64,000 nucleotides of DNA from Teretinema sp964641135 (lineage in GTDB: Bacteria > Spirochaetota > Spirochaetia > Treponematales > Treponemataceae): assembly GCA_964641135.1 (NCBI GenBank), contig CAZXJV010000002.1, positions 18,647 through 82,646 of the forward strand, given 5' to 3'. This document shows, piece after piece, positions 43,261-51,574 of the stretch. The number at the start of each line of letters is the position of its first letter. The first letter of the stretch is position 1. The notes under the pieces were generated by a model, which did not search any database, was not told the DNA's origin, and saw nothing but the letters and a program-made list of their open reading frames with translations. The translations under genes and the position numbers were made by a program.

Positions 43261-46011
43261 ATGAGAAAGAATGGTTTATCCAGGGCAGCGTCAATTCTGG
43301 CTGCCTTGCTGGTATTGCTTGCAGCTGCGATGGCTGTTTCCTGCGCCGGAGGCGGAAAAGCGTCTGCCGGAGCAATCCCGGAAAATACTGTCCGTGTGCA
43401 CTATATCCGTACCGACGGAAACTACAAGGACATGTCGCTGTGGCTGTGGGAAGACACCAGCTGGGAAAGCGTCGGCGGCTGGCCGAACGGAATGGACTGG
43501 ACCGGCAAGACTGCTGACGGCGTTTACTTTGATGTACCCCTCAAGCCGAATGCCCAGGTGCTTGGGTTCCTCGCGGTAAACAAGAAAACCGGCGATGCAG
43601 GCAAGGACGGCGGAGACAAGCGCTTTGCCATGCTTGCCCAGTTTAACGAAATCTGGATCCGCCAGGGTGATGATGATGTGTATATCTCGCGACAGTGGGA
43701 AAAACCCCTCGGTCTGGTATCCGCTACCATCTCTTCAGACACCCTCATCGACGCCATCTTTATCACAACCGAAGGACTGAGCGAAGAGATGGTGAAAGAG
43801 GGACTCTCTGTTACCGATAAGGACGGCAATCCTGTTGCTGTTTCCGATTTTACCATCAAGGCTGACGGTGTAACCGTTGCGTTAACCCTTTCTGTAGACG
43901 TTTCAAAGGCCCCGTATCTTGTTTCATTCGAGGACCGTACTGCTGAAGCCACTGCCGGCTGGCGCTATATCGACGGTGTGTATGCCTATGACGGCTGGCT
44001 TGGCCCCCGTCTGAATGCCGACGGAACTGCCATCCTTAAAATGTGGTCGCCAATGGTTCGTGATGTGAAGGTGATCCTGTATGACAAGGATGATCACGAC
44101 AAGGTTGTGCGCGATGATATTCCCATGACCCGCAGCTCCAATGGTGTATGGCAGGTAACCTTGAACCGTGCCAATACCGGCCTTGCGTCATTGCGCGGTT
44201 ACTACTACAACTACAAGGTTGATGCCCGCGGCGATGGTAATGTCCGTCTGGCACTTGATCCCTATGCTCCTTCAATGGCGGCATTTGACAATGCAAAATA
44301 CGAGATTGGCCGTGGTGCAATCATTGATGTTGCATCGATCGGTCCCCGCCTGGATTATGCCCGCATCCCCGGCTTTACAAAGCGTGAAGATGCCATCATC
44401 TGGGAAGCCCATGTGCGCGACATTACTGTTGATCCTTCAATCGAAGGCAACCTGAAAGCACCGTTCGGAACATTCGAGGCCCTTATCGACAAGCTTGACT
44501 ACATTCAAAGTCTTGGCGTGACACATATCCAATTATTGCCCATTATGAGCTATAAATGGGGAAATGACCTTGCGACTCGCCAGCGCGAGATGCACTGGTC
44601 TGCACAGGGAAACAACTATAACTGGGGATATGATCCCCACAGCTATTTCTCTGTCAGCGGTATGTATTCTTCCAATCCCCGCAATCCTGAAAAACGAATC
44701 GAAGAGTTCAAGAAGCTTGTTGCGGCAATTCATGCCCGCGGTATGGGTGTAATTCTGGACGTTGTGTATAACCACACAGCAGACGTCCGGATCTTCGAAG
44801 ATCTTGCTCCGGGTTACTATCACTTCATGGACAAGGACGGAAAACCCCGTACCAGCTTCGGCGGTGGTCGTCTTGGCACCACCCACTACATGAGTCGCCG
44901 TATTCTGGTTGATTCAATCATGCACTGGACACGCGAGTTCAAGGTAGATGGATTCCGTTTTGACATGATGGGTGACCATGATGCCGAATCGATTCAGATG
45001 GCATGGGACGCAGCTAAGGCCGTGAACCCCAATGTGGTGATGATTGGCGAAGGCTGGCGTACCTTTTATGGTGACGAAGGCGACCGCCGTCAGGCTGCAG
45101 ACCAGGACTGGATGGCTCATACAGACAGCGTTGGTGTGTTCTCCGACGAGTTCCGTAACGAGCTGAAATCAGGCTTCGGCAGCGAAGGCCAGCCCCGTTT
45201 TATTACTGGCGGTGCCCGCAATGTTCAGCAGATTTTTGACAATATCAAGGCCCAGCCCCGCAACTTCAAGGCTGATGATCCGGGAGATGTTGTACCGTAC
45301 ATCGAGGCCCATGATAACCTGACCCTCTTTGATGTTATTGCCCAGTCAATCAAAAAGGATCCTGATGTTCCGGCAAACAATACGGAGATACTGAAGCGCA
45401 TCCGCGTTGGTAATGCCATGGTTTTGACCGCCCAGGGGATCGCCTTCCTTCATGCCGGCCAGGAATATGGACGCACCAAACAGTGGCGCACCGACGGTCA
45501 GCCCGAGCAGAAGGGAACCCGCATGGTTGATGCTTCAGGCAAACCGTTCAAGTTCCCCTGGTTTGTACACGATTCGTATGATTCATCCGATATCATCAAT
45601 ATGTTTGACTGGACAAAGGCAACCAATGCCGAAAAGTTCCCCGAGAATGTGTTGACAGTGAACTATACTGCCGGCCTTGTGGCTCTGCGCCGCTCAACAG
45701 ATGCATTCCGTCTGGGAACAAAGGCTCTGGTAGACAAAAATGTTACCATGATAACTGCTCCGGAGATTCAGGGCAGCGATCTCGTTGTTGCATATCGCAG
45801 TGAGGCAACAAATGGTACCGCTTACTACACCTTCATCAATGCCGATACAAAGGAACGCACCCTGACACTCAGTGCCGATCTTACCGGTGGTGTTGTTCTG
45901 GTTGATGATGATGAAGCCGGTATCACACCTGTTCGCAACCGTTCCGGATTTACCTTGACTGCATCCAGCATCAAGCTTGATCCGTTGACTGTTGTGATCA
46001 TCAAGAAGTAA
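43261..46011 (+). CDS. pulA: Type I pullulanase lipoprotein (GH13)
   Basis: A debranching enzyme that cleaves alpha-1,6 bonds of pullulan, starch and glycogen. 916 residues from ATG 43261, which has GGAGG 6 bases upstream; earlier in-frame codons lack one. The type II signal peptide ends AVSC, giving a lipid-anchored surface or periplasmic enzyme. A CBM41-like starch-binding domain (about 40-145, TVRVHYIRTDGNY...LWLWEDTSW) is followed by a CBM48 region (about 245-350) and the catalytic barrel with the pullulanase signature YNWGYDP. Catalytic residues are Asp568 in VDGFRFD, Glu597 in MIGEGW and Asp685 in EAHDN. It is flanked by a possible cognate membrane regulator upstream and two hairpins downstream. 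Confidence 0.95.
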   Translation: MRKNGLSRAASILAALLVLLAAAMAVSCAGGGKASAGAIPENTVRVHYIRTDGNYKDMSLWLWEDTSWESVGGWPNGMDWTGKTADGVYFDVPLKPNAQVLGFLAVNKKTGDAGKDGGDKRFAMLAQFNEIWIRQGDDDVYISRQWEKPLGLVSATISSDTLIDAIFITTEGLSEEMVKEGLSVTDKDGNPVAVSDFTIKADGVTVALTLSVDVSKAPYLVSFEDRTAEATAGWRYIDGVYAYDGWLGPRLNADGTAILKMWSPMVRDVKVILYDKDDHDKVVRDDIPMTRSSNGVWQVTLNRANTGLASLRGYYYNYKVDARGDGNVRLALDPYAPSMAAFDNAKYEIGRGAIIDVASIGPRLDYARIPGFTKREDAIIWEAHVRDITVDPSIEGNLKAPFGTFEALIDKLDYIQSLGVTHIQLLPIMSYKWGNDLATRQREMHWSAQGNNYNWGYDPHSYFSVSGMYSSNPRNPEKRIEEFKKLVAAIHARGMGVILDVVYNHTADVRIFEDLAPGYYHFMDKDGKPRTSFGGGRLGTTHYMSRRILVDSIMHWTREFKVDGFRFDMMGDHDAESIQMAWDAAKAVNPNVVMIGEGWRTFYGDEGDRRQAADQDWMAHTDSVGVFSDEFRNELKSGFGSEGQPRFITGGARNVQQIFDNIKAQPRNFKADDPGDVVPYIEAHDNLTLFDVIAQSIKKDPDVPANNTEILKRIRVGNAMVLTAQGIAFLHAGQEYGRTKQWRTDGQPEQKGTRMVDASGKPFKFPWFVHDSYDSSDIINMFDWTKATNAEKFPENVLTVNYTAGLVALRRSTDAFRLGTKALVDKNVTMITAPEIQGSDLVVAYRSEATNGTAYYTFINADTKERTLTLSADLTGGVVLVDDDEAGITPVRNRSGFTLTASSIKLDPLTVVIIKK

Positions 46012-46015
46012 ACAC

Positions 46016-46059
46016 GCAAGCTGATGGCACAGGCAATCGAGACTGTGCCATCAGCTTGC
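46016..46059 (-). repeat. Intergenic hairpin element, copy 2 (long-stem form)
   Basis: A perfect 17-bp stem (GCAAGCTGATGGCACAG at 46016-46032, its complement at 46043-46059) with a 10-base loop that reads TCTCGATTGC on the minus strand. It begins 4 bases after the pullulanase stop and has no T-run. The loop matches the other family members, while the stem carries an extra TGGC/GCCA that is fully compensated. Confidence 0.8.
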
Positions 46060-46097
46060 AACGGAGTACACTGCCGGAGGAGCAGGGTGCTCGCTCT

Positions 46098-46132
46098 GGG
46101 CTGCCCGGTAACGCGGGCAGCCCTTTTTTTTC
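46098..46132 (+). terminator. Intrinsic terminator after the pullulanase gene
   Basis: A perfect 10-bp G-C-rich stem GGGCTGCCCG (46098-46107) with CGGGCAGCCC (46114-46123), a 6-base loop and nine T residues. Confidence 0.95.
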
Positions 46133-46241
46133 AGTGGGCATCGTTCTTCTTTAAGAACTTTGTCAACTTTTAACGGAATCGATTTTTTGGAGATACCAGG
46201 CCTGTTTTCCTGTAAAAAAAGATACGTAAAGAAACCAGGAT

Positions 46242-46269
46242 TTGACAAAATACAAAAGTGTGATTTACA
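46242..46269 (+). promoter_or_regulatory. Possible promoter of the PAS histidine kinase
   Basis: A perfect TTGACA (46242-46247) followed after 16 bases by TTTACA (46264-46269), a poor -10 match. It lies 33 bases before the kinase start codon. Confidence 0.35.
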
Positions 46270-46301
46270 GTGGTTTGATAAACCCGTGGGAGGGTGAGCC
46301 G

Positions 46302-47387
46302 ATGGAAAATACAAAAAAAGCAAACTCGATATCAGATGCCGAGCAGGCTTTGCGTGAAAGCGAGGCACGCCTGCGCCGTCAGAATGCACTGTTCGAGGTT
46401 CTGATGGATAACCTGACAAGCGGTGTTTTTATGGTAGAGGCGCCAAGCGGCAAACCTCTGCTTGCAAACAAGGCCGCCTGTCGTCTTTTAGGCCGCGGAA
46501 TTCTACCGGATACTAATGAAAAAAATATTGGCGAGGTGTACAGGGCCAGCCGTCTTGGTTCGGGGGATCCGTATCCTGCAGATCAGATGCCGATTATCCG
46601 GGGAATGTTCGGGGAGGCTTCCTATATTGATGATATGGTCGTCGCCCGCCCTGACGGAACCGAAACACTGCTTGAGGTGTTCGGTTCACCCATTCGGGAT
46701 GAAAAAGGGACTGTCTGGGCAAGTCTTGTCTGTTTTAACGATATAACCGAACGCAAACGGACCCAGGATGAACTACAAAAACAGCTTTCCGAAAAAGAAC
46801 TGCTGCTGCGCGAAATTCATCATCGGGTAAAAAACAATATAGCCAGCATTCAGGCTCTGTTATCTTTACAGGCTGGTGCCAGCAGCAATGTTGAGGTCAA
46901 GTCGGCCTTGCAGAATGCTGTTGCGCGGGTGGAAAGCATGCGAGCCCTGTATGAGCGGCTGCTTGTGGCAAATGAATTCGATGTTGTACCCATGATTGCC
47001 TATATTAACAGCCTGATCGATTCAATGCGAAATTTCTATGTGATGGATTCTTCTGTTGAAATACAGCGGAATCTGGCTGATTTTTCTTTGCTTGCCCGGA
47101 CAGCAGTGCCGCTTGGAATTATCGTTAATGAATTGATAACCAACGTATTTAAATACGCCTTTCCGGAACGCACTGGCGGTACGGTCTCCATAACGCTGGA
47201 AAAGCATAATTCTGTTGTCACACTTACAGTACAGGATGACGGTATCGGTTTTGTCGGGAGTGAACACAGTGATGCCAATCACGGTTTCGGTCTTACAATC
47301 GTAAACATGCTGGTAACTCAATTAAAGGGCCGAATGATACGCACTAATGAAGGCGGGGCTAAAACGGTTATAGAGTTTACGGTGTAA
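46302..47387 (+). CDS. PAS-domain sensor histidine kinase (HisKA_2 type)
   Basis: 361 residues, soluble. A PAS domain occupies about 25-155 (LMDNLTSGVFMVEAPSGKPLLANKAA... ending FNDITERKRTQDEL). It is followed by a HWE/HisKA_2 dimerisation domain with the phosphoacceptor in LREIHHRVKNNIASIQALLSLQ and a GHKL ATPase with NELITNVFKYAF, DDGIGF and NHGFGLTIV. This subgroup often works with general-stress or light/redox responses. ATG 46302 has GGGAGGG 8 bases upstream and is preferred to 46242. No response regulator gene is adjacent, so it is an orphan here. Confidence 0.93.
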   Translation: MENTKKANSISDAEQALRESEARLRRQNALFEVLMDNLTSGVFMVEAPSGKPLLANKAACRLLGRGILPDTNEKNIGEVYRASRLGSGDPYPADQMPIIRGMFGEASYIDDMVVARPDGTETLLEVFGSPIRDEKGTVWASLVCFNDITERKRTQDELQKQLSEKELLLREIHHRVKNNIASIQALLSLQAGASSNVEVKSALQNAVARVESMRALYERLLVANEFDVVPMIAYINSLIDSMRNFYVMDSSVEIQRNLADFSLLARTAVPLGIIVNELITNVFKYAFPERTGGTVSITLEKHNSVVTLTVQDDGIGFVGSEHSDANHGFGLTIVNMLVTQLKGRMIRTNEGGAKTVIEFTV

Positions 47388-47563
47388 CAGCAACAGGGAT
47401 TAAAAAAAACCAACAATATTGGTAGCAGTATATACAGATTCCCGGAATTTGTCATTTTCCGCATGCAAACCATTGTATCAACAGCCAAAAATCGGTAGTA
47501 TAAGCGCACATTTTCTGCGCAGGCTGTAAGTAACACATGCATCACGTTCGATACAGTCAACCA

Positions 47564-47598
47564 GCAGAGTGCTGACAGACTCGCTGCGTGTCATCAGC
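47564..47598 (+). repeat. Intergenic hairpin element, copy 3
   Basis: GCAGAGTGCTGACA, then GACTCGCTGCG, then TGTCATCAGC: the stem TGACA/TGTCA and the loop core ACTCG-TGC match the family with one change (CTCGCTGC for CTCGATGC). It lies about 26 bases upstream of the nfnA start codon. The 175 bases before it, after the kinase gene, contain no gene that I can support. Confidence 0.6.
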
Positions 47599-47624
47599 CA
47601 ATCAGTTGTCGAAGGGGACACACC

Positions 47625-48488
47625 ATGCATACCATCCTTGAAAAACGTCAATTTTCTGAAGAAGTGTTTTATCTGCGGGTTACCGCACCCGAGATTGCCC
47701 GCAACCGCCGGGCCGGCCAGTTTGTGCTGGTTCAGATCGATACGGATTTCGGGGAACGTATACCCCTGACCATAGCCGACGCCGATGCCGAAGCCGGGTG
47801 GATCGCCCTGGTTTTCCAGACTGTTGGAGCGACAACTCACAAGCTTGCTTTGAAAAACGTGGGCGACAAAATCGAGGCAATTCTGGGCCCGCTGGGTCAG
47901 CCGACGCATATTGAAAAGGTTGGGACTGTGGTCTGCGTAGGCGGCGGAATCGGAGTCGCGCCCCTGTATCCCATCGTCAAGGCCCACAAGGCCGCCGGCA
48001 ACAAGGTAATTACCATTATCGGTGCCCGCACAAAAGATCTGGTTATATTTGAAGACGAGATGCGTGCTGCCAGCGATGAGCTGATTGTCCTGACTGATGA
48101 CGGTTCCTACGGGCGCAAGGCTCTGGTTACCGAGCCGCTCAAGGAGCTTTGCGAAAGCGCAACGCCCCCGGCTGAGGCTGTGGCCATCGGCCCTCCCATC
48201 ATGATGAAGTTCTGCGCCGCCACCACCAAGCCCTACGGAGTTCATACTGTAGTATCCCTTAACACCATCATGATTGACGGTACCGGAATGTGCGGCGGCT
48301 GCCGTGTGACAGTCGGCGGCAAGACTAAATTTGTGTGCGTGGACGGTCCGGAATTTGACGGACATCTGGTGGACTTTGACAACATGATGATGCGGATGAA
48401 GGCCTTCAAGGGGCGCGAGGAAGAGGATCATCACAAGTGCCATATGGAAATGGCTGCCGATAAACTGACCGACAACGACCGGGCCTGA
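47625..48488 (+). CDS. nfnA: NfnAB / sulfide dehydrogenase-type FAD/NAD-binding subunit
   Basis: The small subunit of NADH-dependent reduced ferredoxin:NADP oxidoreductase, which couples NADH and ferredoxin oxidation to NADP reduction by flavin bifurcation. The 287-residue chain has a ferredoxin-reductase-type FAD domain (residues 1-95, with RIPLTIADAD), an NAD domain (VCVGGGIGVAPLYPIVKA at about 103) and a C-terminal [2Fe-2S] site with IDGTGMCGGC and FVCVDGPEFDGH, where one ligand is an Asp as in NfnA. AAGGGG lies 6-7 bases before the ATG. Overlap with nfnB is absent, but only 16 bases separate them. Homologues also serve as dihydroorotate or sulfide dehydrogenase subunits. Confidence 0.92.
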   Translation: MHTILEKRQFSEEVFYLRVTAPEIARNRRAGQFVLVQIDTDFGERIPLTIADADAEAGWIALVFQTVGATTHKLALKNVGDKIEAILGPLGQPTHIEKVGTVVCVGGGIGVAPLYPIVKAHKAAGNKVITIIGARTKDLVIFEDEMRAASDELIVLTDDGSYGRKALVTEPLKELCESATPPAEAVAIGPPIMMKFCAATTKPYGVHTVVSLNTIMIDGTGMCGGCRVTVGGKTKFVCVDGPEFDGHLVDFDNMMMRMKAFKGREEEDHHKCHMEMAADKLTDNDRA

Positions 48489-48504
48489 GGAGACTATAAC
48501 GACT

Positions 48505-50010
48505 ATGAGCCATAAATCAAACGAAGAACTGCAGACTGCGGCACAAAACCTGTGGTCGGAGATGAAAGACAAGCAGCTGACCCCCAGGGAGCGCATGGCG
48601 ATTCCCGAGCAGGAGATGCCTGCCCGCGATCCTGCTGAACGGGCCCGCCAGATGGACGAGGTTGCCCTGGGTTACTCCGAGGAACAGGCACGGGTGGAGG
48701 CAGCGCGCTGTCTTGACTGTAAAAACCGTCCCTGCGTGGCGGCCTGCCCGGTCGGTGTGCCGATCCCCGAGTTTATTACCTGCATCCAGTCAGGCGACTA
48801 TAAAAAGGCTGTAGATACCATCAAGACAACCAACCTGCTGCCGGCTATCTGCGGCCGTGTGTGTCCCCAGGAAAAACAGTGCCAGAGCCAGTGTACCGTC
48901 GGCAAGACCTTTAAAACCGTCGACAAGGCTGTTGCGATCGGCCGCCTTGAGCGCTTTGTAGCTGACTGGGAACGCGAAAACAACATGATTACCCCGCCGC
49001 CGGTGGCTCCTGAAACCGGTAAAAAGGTTGCTGTCATCGGCTCCGGTCCCGCGGGCTTGACTGTGGCTGCCGATGTGCGCCGGGCCGGCCACTCTGTGAC
49101 TGTCTTTGAAGCCTTCCACAAAACCGGTGGTGTTATGGTATACGGTATTCCGGAATTCCGCCTTCCCAAGGCCATTGTTGCCAAGGAAGTTGAGGTGCTT
49201 AAATCCATGGGCGTAACCTTCCGCACCAACTTTCTGGTCGGGCGTACCGAGACCATCCTTAATCTGCTTGACCGCGAGGGCTATGACGCAGCATTTATCG
49301 GTACCGGAGCAGGTTTGCCCAAGTTCATGGAGATTGAAGGTGAAAACCTGATTGGTGTGTTCAGTGCCAACGAGTACCTGACCCGGGCAAATCTGATGAA
49401 GGCCTATGATACCTCGCGGGCAGCCACTCCCCTGTATGCCGCAAGGACGGTAGCTGTGGTAGGCGGCGGAAACGTAGCCATGGATGCAGCCCGAATGGCC
49501 TACCGGCTGGGTGCCGAAAAGGTGTACTGCATTTACCGGCGCACCAAGGCCGAAATGCCCGCCCGCGCCGAAGAGGTGCTGCACGCCGAGGAAGAGGGAG
49601 TCGAGTTCTGCTACCTGCAGAACCCCACCCGCATCCTGGGTGATGAATCGGGTCGGGTGTGCGCTGTTGAGGTGCTGGACTATGAACTCGGCGAGCCCGA
49701 TGCATCAGGACGCCGCAGTCCGGTTGCAAAGGCCGGGACAGAACACGAGATTGCTGTTGATGCGGTAATCATTGCCCTGGGTAATGAGTCCAATCCCCTT
49801 ATGGCACAGACAACCGAGGGCCTTGATGTAACCAAGCGCGGAAACGTGGTGGTTGATGACCAGCAGCGCACCAGCCTGAAGCGGGTATGGGCCGGCGGCG
49901 ACATTGTGCTCGGTGCGGCGACCGTCATCCTTGCGATGGGCGAGGGCCGAAAAGCAGCCCAAAGCATCAATGATTACCTTTCCGGCGATGAGCCGGATAT
50001 TCATGATTGA
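48505..50010 (+). CDS. nfnB: NfnB / NADPH-dependent glutamate synthase-type subunit
   Basis: The large subunit partner of NfnA, often annotated gltA (glutamate synthase small chain). 501 residues. The N-terminal region carries two [4Fe-4S] clusters: CLDCKNRPCVAACP (about 72-85) and ICGRVCPQEKQCQSQC (about 113-128). A first Rossmann FAD motif GSGPAGLTVAADV (about 178) and a second, NADPH-binding GGGNVAMDAARMA (about 320), follow; WAGGDIVLGAATVILAMGEGRKAA closes the FAD site. Immediately downstream of nfnA with GAGGAG upstream, although the spacing of 13 bases is long. In fermenting anaerobes the pair supplies NADPH for biosynthesis. Confidence 0.94.
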   Translation: MSHKSNEELQTAAQNLWSEMKDKQLTPRERMAIPEQEMPARDPAERARQMDEVALGYSEEQARVEAARCLDCKNRPCVAACPVGVPIPEFITCIQSGDYKKAVDTIKTTNLLPAICGRVCPQEKQCQSQCTVGKTFKTVDKAVAIGRLERFVADWERENNMITPPPVAPETGKKVAVIGSGPAGLTVAADVRRAGHSVTVFEAFHKTGGVMVYGIPEFRLPKAIVAKEVEVLKSMGVTFRTNFLVGRTETILNLLDREGYDAAFIGTGAGLPKFMEIEGENLIGVFSANEYLTRANLMKAYDTSRAATPLYAARTVAVVGGGNVAMDAARMAYRLGAEKVYCIYRRTKAEMPARAEEVLHAEEEGVEFCYLQNPTRILGDESGRVCAVEVLDYELGEPDASGRRSPVAKAGTEHEIAVDAVIIALGNESNPLMAQTTEGLDVTKRGNVVVDDQQRTSLKRVWAGGDIVLGAATVILAMGEGRKAAQSINDYLSGDEPDIHD

Positions 50011-50020
50011 GTGAAGGGAA

Positions 50021-50842
50021 ATGACTAAAGTTCATATGCTGCATCACAGTACTGCCAAAGGTGGCATCCTTGCATTAACTATATTGTTATTGGGATGTTT
50101 TTCGATTTCGCAGGCTTATCCTCAAGAATTACCGCCCCTTGATATAAAAATTGTGGAAGATGCCATCGATAATTACCTCGACCTGTTGAATACTGGAGCC
50201 CGTAACGGATATTATCATAATAACTTCGGTACCAACTGGAACAAGGGTCAAAGCTCCTTCCTGATAGAAAGGGGACAACCAGCTGACGCGTATCACAGGG
50301 AACGGCTTTTTGATAATACAGACGACACCTGTTGGGTAGAAGGTGTTCATGGCTTTGGCCGGGGCGAGTATGTCATGTACGTGGTTGATCCAAACTCCTG
50401 GTACTCACGTTACCATAATGATCCGGATGGAAAGCTGACATTTACTATAAAACTAAAAAACGGCTTTGGCCGAAACAGGCGTCTTTTTGAAATTAATAAC
50501 CGTCTGAAAAACGTCGAGATTACTGTCTACGATGTGGCGTTGGGCTGGGATGGAGAAATGCGGAATGGCCCCGTTACAGGCCGCACCATTCGGGATTTTT
50601 TGGGCCCCCCAACAATCTGCGCTCAAGCAAATATCACCCTGGAAGACCGCATGGATGAACAAGTTTTCGAAATTACAGGTCGGCCCAGGTATGAAGAAGT
50701 CAATGGAAGGCATCGCGGTGTCTTATTTCTTGTTGCAGTTATACGAATCGTCGATGTCTATAAAGGTACTCATTATGACGATACCTGTCTCAATGAACTC
50801 GAGATCACGGCGTCCAGTTCGGCAAATCCCTTTATATATTGA
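50021..50842 (+). CDS. Secreted or lipid-anchored protein with discoidin-like (NADase-type glycan-binding) domain
   Basis: 273 residues. The N-terminus has a signal sequence with a possible lipobox LLGC (Cys26), although cleavage at SQA-Y is also possible. Residues 70-265 follow a pattern I know from spirochaete exported proteins: LFDNTDDTCWVEGVHGFGRGEYV, then a nearby NNRLKNVEITVYDVALG, and GTHYDDTCLNELEI at the end. This resembles the NADase-type, galactose-binding-like fold that binds glycans. The Shine-Dalgarno (AAGGG) is only about 3 bases from the ATG, and an ATG at 50036 is an alternative. G+C of 42-48% in the lines I counted is clearly below its neighbours, which hints at separate origin. 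Function unknown. Confidence 0.75.
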   Translation: MTKVHMLHHSTAKGGILALTILLLGCFSISQAYPQELPPLDIKIVEDAIDNYLDLLNTGARNGYYHNNFGTNWNKGQSSFLIERGQPADAYHRERLFDNTDDTCWVEGVHGFGRGEYVMYVVDPNSWYSRYHNDPDGKLTFTIKLKNGFGRNRRLFEINNRLKNVEITVYDVALGWDGEMRNGPVTGRTIRDFLGPPTICAQANITLEDRMDEQVFEITGRPRYEEVNGRHRGVLFLVAVIRIVDVYKGTHYDDTCLNELEITASSSANPFIY

Positions 50843-50843
50843 A

Positions 50844-50876
50844 CCAATTTCAAAAGTAACCGACTTCTGAAATTGG
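50844..50876 (+). terminator. Hairpin after the discoidin-like gene
   Basis: CCAATTTCA (50844-50852) pairs with TGAAATTGG (50868-50876), with further AAG/CTT pairing inside. It starts one base after the stop codon. No T-run follows directly, so terminator strength is doubtful. Confidence 0.4.
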
Positions 50877-50905
50877 CTCTATACATGACGGTTTTTCAAA
50901 TTTCG

Positions 50906-50934
50906 TCGACAGCTTGAAAAAATCGGGTTACAAT
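50906..50934 (+). promoter_or_regulatory. Promoter of the XRE-cupin / acyl-CoA synthetase operon
   Basis: TCGACA (50906-50911), 17 bases, TACAAT (50929-50934): five of six matches in both boxes. It lies about 50 bases before the start codon. Confidence 0.65.
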
Positions 50935-50987
50935 CTCTTCACAACATACATCCTGCCTGTTTTTTTGGGCAGCTCATGGAGAACGAG

Positions 50988-51563
50988 ATGACCGAGATTG
51001 AAAAACTGGGGCGCAGAATAACGACCCTGTGTGAAACAAAGGGCATCAGCGCGGCTGATCTTGCCGAACGCTGTTCTGTAACACCGCAAATGCTTGACGA
51101 GATTGTCGCCGGCAGCTACATGCCGCCGGTCAGCGTATTGGTACGCCTGTCACGGGTTCTGGGTGAACGGCTGGGGTCCCTGCTTGACGACCAGTCCGTA
51201 ACCGGTCCGGTAATCCGCCGCTCCGGCGAAAGTGGTGATCCGATGGGTCTGACCGACAAGTCACGCCCTCTTCATGAAACAATGGATGTGTTTCCGCTTG
51301 CCTGCGGCAAGTCAGGACGCCATATGGAACCCTTCATGATTACCCTTCCCGCAGGAGACGCTGCAGGCAGTAAAACCTCATCCCACGAGGGGGAGGAGTT
51401 TATTTTCGTTCTTGAAGGGCGTATTGGTATTGTGTATGGCAAAGAAAGCTATGAACTATCAGCCGGAGACACTATCTACTACGATTCCATTCTTTCTCAT
51501 GCGGTCTTTGCCCGGGGTTTCGCTCCTGCGCGCATACTTGCCGTTGTATACACCCCGGCATAA
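50988..51563 (+). CDS. XRE-family regulator with C-terminal cupin
   Basis: 191 residues. A helix-turn-helix of the XRE/HTH_3 type (about 5-65: LGRRITTLCETKGISAADLAERCSVTPQMLDEIVAG) is joined to a cupin_2 domain (about 115-190: SSHEGEEFIFVLEGRIGIVYG, then LSAGDTIYYDSILSHAVF). The cupin should bind a small molecule that controls the DNA-binding half. GGAG lies 6 bases before ATG 50988; the ATG at 50976 has none. The acyl-CoA synthetase gene follows 11 bases later, an arrangement found in several anaerobes, so the effector may be an acid or acyl-CoA handled by that enzyme. Confidence 0.92.
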   Translation: MTEIEKLGRRITTLCETKGISAADLAERCSVTPQMLDEIVAGSYMPPVSVLVRLSRVLGERLGSLLDDQSVTGPVIRRSGESGDPMGLTDKSRPLHETMDVFPLACGKSGRHMEPFMITLPAGDAAGSKTSSHEGEEFIFVLEGRIGIVYGKESYELSAGDTIYYDSILSHAVFARGFAPARILAVVYTPA

Positions 51564-51574
51564 GGAAGGCAGCA

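Noticed and set aside
46016..46059. Terminator of the pullulanase gene
   Set aside because: Perfect stem but no T-run; a true terminator lies at 46098-46132, and the loop matches the dispersed hairpin family.
47478..48596. Long open frame (372 codons) on the minus strand across nfnA
   Set aside because: It lies antisense to a gene with complete FAD, NAD and [2Fe-2S] motifs and its translation is compositionally odd with no family pattern.
48790..49584. 264-codon minus-strand frame inside nfnB
   Set aside because: Shadow of a conserved gene; no Shine-Dalgarno, promoter or recognisable domain.
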